This document shows positions 1-7,182 of a DNA stretch of 64,000 nt, piece by piece. The notes under the pieces were generated by a model that made no database searches, was not told where the DNA came from, and worked only from the letters and a program-made list of their open reading frames with translations. Positions within the stretch are counted from its first letter, which is position 1; each line of letters begins with the position of its first letter. Location of the stretch: NCBI GenBank assembly GCA_025758065.1, contig CP107199.1, forward strand, positions 2,453,501 to 2,517,500. The letters are read 5' to 3'. The DNA comes from Lachnospiraceae bacterium (GTDB lineage Bacteria > Bacillota > Clostridia > Lachnospirales > Lachnospiraceae). Position numbers and translations under genes: made by a program.

Positions 1-2
1 GC

Positions 3-404
3 GGCCACTACTCTATGAAGTTCAGCAAGTCCATCCAGCGCCAGCTGGTGGAGGTGCAGAAGGATTTCATGCCGGAGGACACCGAGGCCGGACAGATACA
101 GGGCTTTCTGGAACACTACACCGGCAGCATGGTCTGCTCCAAACAGCTGTTCAAGGAGGCGCTGGGCCACACCTACGATGAGCCGAAGCGGTGGCAGCTG
201 CACAATATCAACGAGATCATGAACACGGTGGTGACGGGCTGGAAACCATTCTCCAATCCCCGGATGTTCACCGGATATGGCAGGCAGAGGGGCTGGGAAC
301 GGGACGTTTCCGGCAACGAACTGCCCGGCAACGAAGATGGATTTGTGGAGCTGACCGAGGAAGAATGCTGCCAGCTGGAACTGCCGAAGGAGTGGATCGC
401 ATAA
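3..404 (+). CDS. VirE-family primase/helicase-like protein, C-terminal part
   Basis: The reading frame is open from the window edge, so only about 134 C-terminal residues are seen. They align closely by eye with the C-terminus of the complete VirE-like protein at 15240-16634: both contain DFMPEDT, YTGSMVCSKQL, INEIMN, NPRMF and GWER segments in the same order. The P-loop domain is outside the window. In such IMEs VirE-like proteins are thought to act in replication of the excised element together with a CHC2 primase. The end of the gene (about 300-340) itself contains GGCAACGAA units of the repeat cluster that follows. Confidence 0.8.
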   Translation, partial: GHYSMKFSKSIQRQLVEVQKDFMPEDTEAGQIQGFLEHYTGSMVCSKQLFKEALGHTYDEPKRWQLHNINEIMNTVVTGWKPFSNPRMFTGYGRQRGWERDVSGNELPGNEDGFVELTEEECCQLELPKEWIA

Positions 405-416
405 AATTAGCGGTCT

Positions 417-632
417 GTTGCCGGGATGGTTGCCACTTGGTTGCCGGGTTTGTTGCCGGGGATTCTCCGGTCTGGATACGGAAAAAGCCTGTAAATAAGG
501 TATTTTCTAATATCTATCTCTATCTCCGGCAACGAAAACAACGAGATTTTTCAAGAAAATTGATAAAGTAAGATTTGCAGGTCAGACGGTAGTTTACAGG
601 TTTTCAGAGGTTCGTTGCCGGACTTCGTTGCC
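417..632. repeat. GTTGCCGG iteron-like repeat cluster, IME 1
   Basis: Seven copies of GTTGCC, mostly GTTGCCGG, lie at 417, 429, 440, 452, 526 (inverted), 614 and 627. They fall between the virE stop and the next small gene. The second IME has the same motif in the same position. This resembles iterons or a protein-binding array; the function is inferred only from position and repetition. Confidence 0.5.
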
Positions 633-671
633 AGTGCTGCCGTCTGGCCTGCTACTCTATGGAGGTAGCCT

Positions 672-839
672 ATGGAAAAAAGCAAACAGCAGAAAAATAA
701 AGTCCGTTTTGTGGTGGTGCGGGAGTTCTCCGGGGAGAAGTCCATGCGGGAAGCCTTTGAGCAGCTGATTGAGCGTCAGACCTGCGAACACTTCGAGGAA
801 TGGCGTCAGCAGCGGGAAATGGCCGAAAACGCTGCGTAA
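672..839 (+). CDS. Small conserved protein upstream of serine recombinase
   Basis: A 55-residue ORF starting at an ATG preceded by GGAGGT. It occupies the same place as the 65-residue ORF at 16876-17073 in the second IME. Both proteins start with a short Lys-rich segment, then a beta-like VRFVVVREFSGE or EIHVTTVFDGE segment, then a helix ending in LI. They are therefore probably homologous. It could be a recombination directionality factor or an accessory of the recombinase, but nothing in the sequence proves this. I did not recognise the family with certainty. Confidence 0.55.
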   Translation: MEKSKQQKNKVRFVVVREFSGEKSMREAFEQLIERQTCEHFEEWRQQREMAENAA

Positions 840-911
840 AAACGGTTGATTCAGGGGCAGGGACATGGTACTATAATGGTATCGTGTCCCTGTTCATAGA
901 AGGAGAACGCT

Positions 912-2552
912 ATGAGCAGGAAAAAACAAGTCTATGAGAAAATCACCGCTCTCTACTGCCGCATCTCTCTGGATGACGGCGGCGACAACGAGAGTATGAG
1001 CATCAGCAACCAGAAAATCATGCTTCGGGACTTTGCTGAAAAGCATGGAATGTTCCAGTATGAATATTATGTGGATGACGGCTATACGGGCCGCAATTTC
1101 AACCGCCCTGCCTTCCAGCGCATGATCGCTGACATTGAGGCGGGGAAGATCGGCTGCGTCATCACCAAAGACCTATCCAGGCTTGGTAGGAACTATATTG
1201 AAGCTGGCAGCTATATCGAAATCTTTTTCCCCAAACACAATGTACGCTATATCGCCATCACGGACGGCGTGGACAGCCTGACCCGTCAGGAGATGGACAT
1301 TACGCCCTTTAAGAATATCCTGAACGATATGTACAGCCGGGATATTTCTAAAAAGGTGCTGGCAGGCATCACCACCCGCTCCCGGCAGGGGAAGTTCTGC
1401 GGAGGGACGCCGCCCTTCGGCCTGATGCGTGACCCGGAGGACAAGGGGCATCTCATCATTGACCCTGAGACAGCGCCAATCATCCGCAAAATCTATGACT
1501 ATGCCCTTGACGGGCTGGGCTGCATGAGGATTTCCAAACGTCTGATGGAAGAAAAAATCCCAATCACCCATGTCAAAGCCAACACGGAGTTTGACGCCAA
1601 CTATTATTTCTGGGGCGGAGCCAGAATCAGTCACATCCTGAGAAATCCATTCTATAAGGGCGCACATTTGGTCTTTCGGACGCATCAGAAAGGCATCCGC
1701 TCCAACACCTATGACATTATTCCCCGTGACCAGTGGGAAGTGATCGAGGGCTGCCATGAGGCCATTGTGACGCCGGAGGAATGGGAACAGGTGCAGGAAC
1801 TCATTGACCGCAGGCCGACCATTCAGGGGAATTCCTGCCCCTTTTATAATCTGTTCCACGGTCTGGTCTACTGCGCCACCTGCGGGAAGTCCATGCAGGT
1901 GCGGTATGAGAAAGTGGGCCGAACCGGGAAGAACCGCTTCACCGGCGAAATGCGGGAGCCGATTGACAAGGCGTACTATATCTGCCAGACCTACAACCGC
2001 ATGGGCTGCAAGGTCTGTTCCAGCCACAAGATCGAGGCCAGGGATTTATACAATCTGGTGCTGAAAGACATTCAGGAACTGGCGGCGCAGGCTATGAAGG
2101 ATGCCGATGCGTTCTACCAGCGGCTCAGCCGCCGGATGGAGCACCGGTATCTGGTGGACGCCTCCCAGACAGAAAAGGAACGCCTGCGGCTGGAAGCCCG
2201 AAATCAGGAAATTGACGGGATGTTCCTGAGCCTGTACACCGATAAGGCCAAAGGCATCCTGACCGAGCAGCGGTTTGTGAAGCTGACGGCGGCGCTGGAA
2301 CAGGAGCAGGAATCCAACCAGAAACGCCTGCATGACCTGGCAATGATGCAAGGTCGTGCCGATGCGCAAGAAAGCGAAGTCCGCACTTTTATCAAGGAAA
2401 TCCGGCGCTATGCCGCCATCGAGGAACTGGACGAGGCGGTGCTGAACCGGCTCATTAGCCGGATTCTGATTGGAGAAATCAAGAAGATTGATGGTCAGAG
2501 GACACAGGAGGTTAAGATTATTTACAATTTTGTTGGGGAAATGTCAAGGTAG
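912..2552 (+). CDS. Large serine recombinase of IME 1
   Basis: 546 residues. The N-terminal resolvase domain has the YCRIS motif with the expected nucleophile Ser19, followed by a DDGYTGRNFNRP segment and KDLSRLGRNY typical of large serine recombinases. A recombinase domain (about 160-260) and a zinc ribbon with CATCGKS and a CQTYNRMGCKVC pair (about 315-375) follow. A coiled-coil region lies towards the C-terminus. Such TnpX-like enzymes excise and integrate the element at short core sites. The start ATG has AAGGAG 7 bp upstream. It is the last gene of IME 1. Confidence 0.93.
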   Translation: MSRKKQVYEKITALYCRISLDDGGDNESMSISNQKIMLRDFAEKHGMFQYEYYVDDGYTGRNFNRPAFQRMIADIEAGKIGCVITKDLSRLGRNYIEAGSYIEIFFPKHNVRYIAITDGVDSLTRQEMDITPFKNILNDMYSRDISKKVLAGITTRSRQGKFCGGTPPFGLMRDPEDKGHLIIDPETAPIIRKIYDYALDGLGCMRISKRLMEEKIPITHVKANTEFDANYYFWGGARISHILRNPFYKGAHLVFRTHQKGIRSNTYDIIPRDQWEVIEGCHEAIVTPEEWEQVQELIDRRPTIQGNSCPFYNLFHGLVYCATCGKSMQVRYEKVGRTGKNRFTGEMREPIDKAYYICQTYNRMGCKVCSSHKIEARDLYNLVLKDIQELAAQAMKDADAFYQRLSRRMEHRYLVDASQTEKERLRLEARNQEIDGMFLSLYTDKAKGILTEQRFVKLTAALEQEQESNQKRLHDLAMMQGRADAQESEVRTFIKEIRRYAAIEELDEAVLNRLISRILIGEIKKIDGQRTQEVKIIYNFVGEMSR

Positions 2553-2622
2553 AATTTAGACGCTAAATACTTTTAATTTATATCAAAAGTGATACAACAA
2601 TTTTCTTTTAATGCTATCAGGC

Positions 2623-2669
2623 AATAAAGTTATTCCTTTGGCCAGAGTAAAAGGGATAACTTTATTTTG
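2623..2669 (+). terminator. Hairpin/terminator after IME 1 recombinase
   Basis: A 14-bp stem with one imperfect pair (AATAAAGTTATTCC with GGGATAACTTTATT) is followed by a T-rich run. It may terminate the recombinase transcript and may lie at or beyond the element end. Confidence 0.55.
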
Positions 2670-2680
2670 CTAAAGCATAC

Positions 2681-2720
2681 TAAAAAGGGCGCGTTGCAGA
2701 AAATTATCCGCAACACGCCC
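2681..2720 (-). terminator. Terminator of the secreted-protein operon
   Basis: On the minus strand GCAACACGCCC-type and GGGCGCGTTGC arms form an 11-bp stem (one G-T pair) followed by TTTTTA. It lies 30 bp after the stop of the gene at 2751-3773. Confidence 0.7.
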
Positions 2721-2750
2721 TCTTCTATAAGTCCTTATGTCAAAATCAAA

Positions 2751-3773
2751 TTATTGGTAATCTTGAATATTGGGATAAGCGGCACCGTTATTATGCGCGT
2801 AAGCTGCTTCAAAGTAGTCGAGGCTTTCAAAAGTAATGCCCTGATAGTTTCCGACATTCAACACATCAAAAGTTAGATTCAGAACATCACCAGCGGAATA
2901 TTGGTCAAGAAGATTTCCTGCAAATTTCCATCCTATGTTTTCCTCATAAGTATCCTCGGTAAAATAAAATGTAGTCGCATCCTCAGTCGCATCATAACTA
3001 ATGTCAATAATTATATCAGAGAAATGAACTTGATCTCCAGCATTAAAGTCTTTGAGATAATCTACAGTTTTTCCATCAGCAGGATTAATAAATTGAGCAT
3101 TAAGTTGTGTCATATCAACAACCTCTGGAGGAAGAGAATTAAGTCTGTAAGATTCTGCAACAGAGAATTGATAAACTCTGTTATTATCCCCAAAGTAAAA
3201 TCCATCTTCCGTCATAGGAACACTTGAACGAGCATTGGCATTGTAATAATGGGCATAATACAACTGCCATTTGTATGTCTCAGTTGAAACAAACTGTGCT
3301 TTCCATGTACCAGAACTGTCTCCTGCTTTCTTTGTATAAAACATATACTGATTTGTACCAGTAGTTGCTTGACTTACCGTATCACCAGAGGCATCTGACA
3401 AGATGAGTGCAATCTGTGTAAAAATATCGACAAAGATAATCCTATGTCCATGCATACGGATAGAACCAACGCTGTTATCTACTTCTGGACGAAAATAAAC
3501 CTCAGGCCCCATATCACCCGTGTTATATTCTATGCTAGGTGAAACAAGATAGGCCCAACTACTATCCTTTTCACTCTGTCCATCGAGATCGATAAGCTTT
3601 TCCACATAATCTGAAAGGATAATCCAGCCAATCTTCCACCAATTCACTTTGCTTGCTTCAGCAGAAGAACTGATATTCTCGTTGTCGGCATAAGCAAAAG
3701 TAGTGTTAGAAAAACTTATGCACATAACCAAGGAAAGAGTAAGTGCAACAATCTTACGTGTTAGCTTTTTCAT
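2751..3773 (-). CDS. Secreted protein of unknown function (cargo)
   Basis: 340 residues with a clear signal peptide: MKKLTRK, a hydrophobic stretch, and a likely cleavage after the FAYA segment near residue 29. The mature part has no transmembrane segment and no motif I recognise. It is rich in aromatic and acidic residues, and its C-terminal third (about 235-340) looks beta-rich. The gene overlaps the 3' end of the upstream small membrane-protein gene by 20 bp, so the two are translationally linked. Base composition is AT-richer than the IME and ICE genes around it. Its expression probably depends on the attenuator leader at 4009-4222. Confidence 0.75.
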   Translation of the reverse strand: MKKLTRKIVALTLSLVMCISFSNTTFAYADNENISSSAEASKVNWWKIGWIILSDYVEKLIDLDGQSEKDSSWAYLVSPSIEYNTGDMGPEVYFRPEVDNSVGSIRMHGHRIIFVDIFTQIALILSDASGDTVSQATTGTNQYMFYTKKAGDSSGTWKAQFVSTETYKWQLYYAHYYNANARSSVPMTEDGFYFGDNNRVYQFSVAESYRLNSLPPEVVDMTQLNAQFINPADGKTVDYLKDFNAGDQVHFSDIIIDISYDATEDATTFYFTEDTYEENIGWKFAGNLLDQYSAGDVLNLTFDVLNVGNYQGITFESLDYFEAAYAHNNGAAYPNIQDYQ

Positions 3774-3978
3774 TTAAAACCAAAACAATAATGCAAATGA
3801 TGGATGCAATAAAAAAGAATACTCCAGCAACCCGCATCAAACCAAGATATAAATCTGTAGGTTCACCGCCTTTTACAGAAAAGAAGTGTTCAATTTTCCA
3901 TAAAAGTTCCGGCTTAAAAATCATAAAAAAACTTAATAGAAGCAAAAGGATAAGCCATATGTTATCTATGTATAACAC
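3754..3978 (-). CDS. Small two-helix membrane protein, DUF6199-like
   Basis: 74 residues with two hydrophobic helices (about 5-22 and 48-68) around a soluble loop with a KPELLWKIEHFF segment followed by GGEPTD. This pattern fits the DUF6199 family from memory, with moderate certainty. The annotated GTG start lies only 2-3 bp after AAAGGAA, which is too close; an in-frame ATA three codons later would be better spaced, so the exact start is unsure. It is the first structural gene after the attenuator leader and overlaps the secreted-protein gene. Confidence 0.65.
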   Translation of the reverse strand: MLYIDNIWLILLLLLSFFMIFKPELLWKIEHFFSVKGGEPTDLYLGLMRVAGVFFFIASIICIIVLVLNEKANT

Positions 3979-4008
3979 TTCCTTTCTGCTAATACTGAAA
4001 ATTCAAAT

Positions 4009-4053
4009 AAAAAAGCGCATAAGTAGACAAATAATCATGCCTAACTTATGCGC
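4009..4053 (-). terminator. Intrinsic terminator inside the leader (attenuator)
   Basis: On the minus strand GCGCATAAGT (4044-4053) pairs perfectly over 10 bp with ACTTATGCGC (4015-4024), followed by six Ts. It stands between the promoter and the first structural gene, so it should stop most transcripts before 3978. The stop codon of the leader ORF lies within its 5' arm. Confidence 0.8.
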
Positions 4054-4134
4054 AAATAGAAACAATTTTAATTCTAAGCCTCCAAAGCTGGCAGCGTCGG
4101 TAAAAATGCTCCATTATTAAGTTAGGCAACTTAA
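4039..4134 (-). promoter_or_regulatory. Antiterminator pairing and anti-antiterminator hairpin
   Basis: GCCTAACTTA (4118-4127) is perfectly complementary to TAAGTTAGGC (4039-4048), which overlaps the terminator 5' arm. The two pairings exclude each other. The upstream strand can instead form a local hairpin TTAAGTT-GCCT-AACTTAA (4117-4134). These three alternatives are what a transcription attenuator needs. A ribosome held over the first codons of the leader ORF would open the local hairpin and favour antitermination. Confidence 0.7.
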
Positions 4135-4150
4135 CCTTAAAACAAATCAT
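4046..4150 (-). CDS. Leader peptide of the attenuator (34 codons)
   Basis: ATG preceded by GGGAGGTAAG at good spacing opens a 34-codon frame that starts MICFKVKLPNL, is rich in Arg and Cys in the middle, and ends at a TAA inside the terminator stem. Codons 6-12 contain the sequence that forms either the local hairpin or the antiterminator. The position, ribosome binding site and overlap with the structures argue for a regulatory leader peptide. I did not recognise the peptide itself. Confidence 0.65.
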   Translation of the reverse strand: MICFKVKLPNLIMEHFYRRCQLWRLRIKIVSICA

Positions 4151-4193
4151 CGGTCTTACCTCCCAACAATATAAATTTCGACTTTTCACTTTT

Positions 4194-4222
4194 ATTTTAT
4201 CACCTAAAGCAGAACTTGTCAA
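4194..4222 (-). promoter_or_regulatory. Sigma-A promoter of the leader operon
   Basis: On the minus strand a perfect -35 TTGACA (4217-4222) and a -10 TAAAAT (4194-4199) are separated by 17 bp. Transcription should start near 4187, leaving about 35 nt before the leader ORF and about 210 nt of leader before the structural genes. Confidence 0.75.
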
Positions 4223-4494
4223 TGAATTTGTCTAAAATAAGTCGATTTTCTTTTTTGATTATGTGCATTTTTAACTAATAGAAAGAAAGTTGTATTGAGG
4301 GCGATTGGTGTTCCTTATTCCATATGTCGGAACTGTATGAAGTGAAAATAGTTTATCCGTTGAAGAGTCACTCCACAGGTTATGCTTGATTCTTTCAAAG
4401 TTATGTTTCTATAATATGCATCCGTACTGTCATATTATAATTCACATTATTGGATAATATAAATTGACAAGTATAAGATAAACAGACAAGGAGT
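4223..4494. other. AT-rich intergenic region without genes
   Basis: About 270 bp between the leader promoter and the orphan IS200 end. I see no ORF of note, no ribosome binding site and no clear hairpin. It may contain an element junction. Confidence 0.5.
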
Positions 4495-4581
4495 CGCTGC
4501 CACCCGTAAAACGGGTGGCTCGGGACGCAGGCTTTAAGCCCACTCTACTTGGCCGCGCCTCAAGGCGCTAGCTTTCTCTTT
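4495..4581 (-). mobile_element. Orphan right end of an IS200-like element
   Basis: Read on the minus strand, this stretch matches the right end of the two IS200 copies at 31-33 kb: AGAGAAAGC, AGCGCCTTGAG, AGTA, GGGCTTA and a terminal GCCACCCGT-AAA-ACGGGTGGC hairpin occur in the same order, with differences in between. No transposase gene is next to it. It is a relic or a minimal non-autonomous derivative. Confidence 0.7.
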
Positions 4582-4604
4582 TAGGCTATACTAAAGTTTT
4601 TATT

Positions 4605-4630
4605 TCCCTGGTACAACCGGGGATTTTTTT
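4605..4630 (+). terminator. Terminator-like hairpin left of the IS3 element
   Basis: TCCCTGG pairs with CCGGGGA (one T-G pair) around a 5-nt loop and is followed by seven Ts. No plus-strand gene is directly upstream, so it may be a relic. Confidence 0.45.
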
Positions 4631-4700
4631 GCTTCAAGCCGCCAATTAGAACTGATGTTGTCAAGATTGGTTGACACATTTTTCTCAAGGACATCATGGA

Positions 4701-5609
4701 CTATGCTGCTATACGCAGAGAATCATAGTATCTCTGTCGCTTGAGCATGGGAGGAAGACCACCATTGGTGGTGCAAATCCTCCGATTGTTCCAATAACTG
4801 ATAAAGTATCTCCAGATTAGAGACTTCAGTTCGGACACAGTCAGGTTTTCACTGTTGTATCGGTCATACAATAATTCTGTCTTTAGACGCGCCCACATGC
4901 TTTCACAACGGGCATTGTCATGGCATCGACCACCGGCACTGTTCATACTTTGGATGATTTCATATTTTCTCAGGGTGCTGCGGTAAAGCTCACTGGTATA
5001 TTGGCTACCTCGATCGGAGTGAAGCACTGCTCCTTGAATTTCAGGATATGCGATAAAAGCGTTTTCTACCGTATGCTGGCAAAGCGTTGCCTTCATCGTG
5101 GTTTCCATTGCCAGCCCCAGTACTGCTGAATCAAAACAATCGAAGATTGCCGAAACATAGAGTTTTCCATCTTTTGCTTTGATTTCGGTGATATCTGTCA
5201 CGCATTTTTCAAGAGGCTTTTCTGATGTGAAATTTCTCTTAAGAAGATCATCCGATTTACGAGCCTCACGGTCTGCTTTCGTAATTCCTTTCGGATTACG
5301 CTTAGGACGATGACTGAGACCGATTTTTTCCATGACTCTATAAACGGTACGCTCACTGGGGATAGGAATGCCATCAGGTCGTTTAAGAGTTAATGCCTGG
5401 AACATACGTACACGTCCATAGGTGTCGTTGCAGACATCCTCAGCATGGATTTCAAGCATGGTATCTGCAAGCGTCTGGTATTTCCACGGACGGTCTTTTA
5501 CGGACAGATATTTATAAAATCCCTGGCGGCTCACATGTAACATACGACAGTAAAAAGCCAGTTTTCCCTTGATGGTGCCATCGTCAGTCTTAATCGCAAT
5601 GAATTTCAT
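4701..5609 (-). CDS. IS3-family transposase, OrfB (DDE integrase)
   Basis: 302 residues. An N-terminal helix-turn-helix region (FYCRMLHVSRQGFYKYL) precedes an rve-type integrase core. The catalytic triad is visible as VTDITEIKAKDGKLY (first Asp), LHSDRGSQYTS (second Asp) and NARCESMWARLKTE (Glu). It overlaps OrfA by 4 bp (ATGA), so reinitiation or a programmed frameshift gives OrfB or an OrfAB fusion, as known for this family. The frame appears intact, so the IS may be active. Confidence 0.92.
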   Translation of the reverse strand: MKFIAIKTDDGTIKGKLAFYCRMLHVSRQGFYKYLSVKDRPWKYQTLADTMLEIHAEDVCNDTYGRVRMFQALTLKRPDGIPIPSERTVYRVMEKIGLSHRPKRNPKGITKADREARKSDDLLKRNFTSEKPLEKCVTDITEIKAKDGKLYVSAIFDCFDSAVLGLAMETTMKATLCQHTVENAFIAYPEIQGAVLHSDRGSQYTSELYRSTLRKYEIIQSMNSAGGRCHDNARCESMWARLKTELLYDRYNSENLTVSELKSLIWRYFISYWNNRRICTTNGGLPPMLKRQRYYDSLRIAA

Positions 5610-5947
5610 TCTTTCGGTCTTAGAGACTTCCGACGGCTCGCTGCGAAAAAAGCGCTGGCTTCTTCCAGAAACTCGTTTTCTTCTTTCAGACGACGAATTT
5701 CTTTATCCTGATCTTTCACGCGTTTTCGAAGCATGGTTAATTCCTCCGCAAGGCTCATGGCAGATTCTGGAGTATGGGCACCTTCTCCAATATCCAGTTG
5801 TCCGGTTCTTACGGCTTTAAGCCAGGTATGGATAGTCCCTTCAGGAATTCCTAATTCTTTAGCGGCTTTCGCACCACCGATTTCTTTTGCAAGCTTAACT
5901 GCCTGCACTTTGTATTCATGATCGTACTTACGTTGACTTCGTGCCAT
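5606..5947 (-). CDS. IS3-family transposase, OrfA (DNA-binding subunit)
   Basis: 113 residues when started at the ATG at 5947, which follows GGAGGTG; the longer upstream extension lacks such a site. A helix-turn-helix (EYKVQAVKLAKEIGGAKAAKELGIPEGTI, read as two halves) binds the IS ends, and a C-terminal leucine-zipper-like helix (about 70-105, LRKRVKDQDKEIRRLKEE) mediates oligomerisation. Stop TGA overlaps the ATG of orfB. Confidence 0.9.
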   Translation of the reverse strand: MARSQRKYDHEYKVQAVKLAKEIGGAKAAKELGIPEGTIHTWLKAVRTGQLDIGEGAHTPESAMSLAEELTMLRKRVKDQDKEIRRLKEENEFLEEASAFFAASRRKSLRPKE

Positions 5948-6028
5948 AGTTGGGCACCTCCTTATTCTCTTGATTATACTATGAAATCCTTGAGAATAGG
6001 CTGTCAACTTTATTTATACACCATCAAA

Positions 6029-6067
6029 CGGCAGCCACAAAGATTTTTCTTTGCGGCTGCCGTTTTC
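6029..6067 (+). terminator. Strong intrinsic terminator
   Basis: A 14-bp stem CGGCAGCCACAAAG / CTTTGCGGCTGCCG with one mismatch is followed by TTTTCTT. It lies between the IS3 element and the coupling-protein remnant. The gene it once served is probably missing. Confidence 0.75.
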
Positions 6068-6084
6068 TTGAATTCATCACTTGA

Positions 6085-6351
6085 CAATGTGGCAAAGATC
6101 TGATGTCGGTGGATGAACTGGCAGTCATGGACGGGGGTAAATGTCTGTTGCAGATCAGGGGTGTGCGGCCGTTCCTCTCCCGGAAATACGATATAACCAA
6201 ACACCCAAATTACAAACTGCTTTCCGATTTTAATGAGAAGAACGCTTTTAATATCGAAAAGTTTCTTTCTACCCGGATGCCGATGCGTCCCGGTGAACGA
6301 TACCGCAATTATGAAGTCACAGCCAAAGATCTGGCTTCCCAGACTTTATAA
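6085..6351 (+). pseudogene. VirD4/TraG coupling protein, C-terminal remnant
   Basis: The frame opens directly after a TGA at 6082 and encodes about 88 residues, from QCGKDLMSVDELAVMDGGKC through RPFLSRKYDITKHPNYKLL to FLSTRMP. This is the C-terminal tail typical of VirD4-like coupling proteins of Firmicute ICEs. The Walker domains are missing, so most of the gene has been removed or separated by the insertions to the left. If the N-terminal part is not elsewhere in the genome, the ICE cannot couple DNA to its own channel. Confidence 0.75.
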
Positions 6352-6361
6352 AGTTGTTCCT

Positions 6362-6399
6362 GCCTGTCAAAGCATGACGCCCTGGCAGGCTTTGTTTTT
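6362..6399 (+). terminator. Terminator after the VirD4 remnant
   Basis: GCCTGTCA and TGGCAGGC form an 8-bp stem with one mismatch, followed by TTTGTTTTTG. It sits 10 bp after the stop at 6351. Confidence 0.55.
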
Positions 6400-6479
6400 G
6401 TCACGATGAAAGGAGGATTTTTTGAGGATTCGTGATTCTCCCTGAAAAGTAAATAACCGCAGGATTTTTCCTGCCCCAT

Positions 6480-6535
6480 GCCGCCGTGCTGTTTGAAACA
6501 GATTTTTTCTAAAAACAGTGCGGCGGCTTTTTTTG
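6480..6535 (+). terminator. Long-stem terminator upstream of maff-2
   Basis: A 15-bp stem (GCCGCCGTGCTGTTT with AAACAGTGCGGCGGC, two wobble pairs) is followed by seven Ts. It should isolate maff-2 and the downstream transfer operon from upstream transcription. Confidence 0.8.
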
Positions 6536-6595
6536 TTTCCGGCCTGATACGGCCATATCACAAATTAAAATTTCTGAAATTAAAGGAGGAACATT

Positions 6596-6754
6596 ATGGC
6601 ATTTTTTGCAAGCGCGATTGATACTTTGAAGATCCTTGTGATCGCCCTGGGCGCAGGTCTGGGCGCATGGGGTGTTGTAAACCTTCTCGAAGGTTACGGA
6701 AATGATAACCCAGGTGCAAAATCCCAGGGGATCAAGCAGTTCATGGCTAATTAA
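6596..6754 (+). pseudogene. Maff-2 family transfer protein, 5' part (interrupted)
   Basis: ATG with AAGGAGGA upstream starts a 52-codon frame. It encodes one hydrophobic helix, then NLLEGYGNDNPGAKSQG and IKQFM, and ends abruptly at a TAA. Maff-2 proteins of ICEs continue from here into a Gly-rich second helix. That missing part is found at 18850-18918, on the far side of IME 2. Excision would rebuild a 71-residue protein. Maff-2 is a small two-helix membrane protein encoded just before the VirB6-like gene; its exact role is unknown. Confidence 0.85.
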
Positions 6755-6909
6755 AGGGAACAAAAAGAAAGGAAAAGCACAATCCAGACGGTATCAGCGG
6801 CAGTCCACAAGAATAAATTGTGATTTCACAAGATTGGTGCTATAATAAGAGAAAAGTTCCTGCCGGGGCAGCCGCCCCGGTGGTATGGATAGGAAGGCGG
6901 GAAAGCAAT

Positions 6910-7182
6910 ATGCACATCAGCTATAAACCACTCTGGCATACACTGTTAGAGCGTGATATGAGAAAAGAAGATTTAAGGCTTGCTGCTGGTATGACAACGA
7001 ATATGATTGCCAACATGAGCAAAGAGGGAAAGCACATCAGCATGGATACATTAGCCCGTATCTGCGAAACGCTGAATTGTGAGATTACCGATGTGATTGA
7101 GTTAGTATCAGACGAGCCTGCTTCCACAGGAGGTAAGGAGCATGAGCGAATTGAAACCAAGAATAACGGAAAACGGAATTGA
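6910..7182 (+). CDS. XRE-family helix-turn-helix regulator
   Basis: About 90 residues from the ATG that follows AGGAAGGCGGG; the longer upstream extension is unlikely. The sequence HTLLERDMRKEDLRLAAGMT, TTNMIANMSKEGKHISMD and LARICETLNCEITDVIEL is a Cro/C1-type helix-turn-helix of the YozG/HTH_26 kind common in IMEs. It overlaps tnpV by 41 bp. It probably controls the left-end genes of IME 2, including excision functions. Confidence 0.8.
   Translation: MHISYKPLWHTLLERDMRKEDLRLAAGMTTNMIANMSKEGKHISMDTLARICETLNCEITDVIELVSDEPASTGGKEHERIETKNNGKRN

Larger units (their letters stand above)
1..2620 (+). mobile_element. Right end of first integrative mobilizable element (IME 1)
   Basis: The gene order virE C-terminus, GTTGCCGG repeats, small conserved ORF, large serine recombinase is the same as at the right end of the second IME (15.2-18.8 kb), so this is the tail of a related element whose left part lies upstream of the window. 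The second IME ends about 110 bp after its recombinase stop. By analogy this one should end around 2.6 kb, but I could not locate the att core. Confidence 0.6.
4670..6008 (-). mobile_element. IS3-family insertion sequence, complete
   Basis: Two overlapping transposase frames are bounded by imperfect 28-bp inverted repeats at 4670-4697 and 5981-6008 that share GTTGACA at the tips and TTCTCAAGGA inside. The total length is 1339 bp, normal for IS3. I do not see a convincing 3-bp target duplication. Confidence 0.85.

Noticed and set aside
191..571. 126-codon plus-strand frame overlapping the virE end
   Set aside because: Alternative frame of the virE coding region, running into the GTTGCC repeats; no RBS.
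1173..2027. 284-codon minus-strand frame opposite the IME 1 recombinase
   Set aside because: Shadow of a clearly coding serine recombinase; no protein features.
2667..3227. Plus-strand frames over the secreted-protein gene
   Set aside because: Opposite to a gene with a signal peptide, RBS and terminator; AT-rich shadows.
4667..6011. Target-site duplication of the IS3 element
   Set aside because: The 3-bp flanks do not match (TTG versus TTT), so none is claimed.
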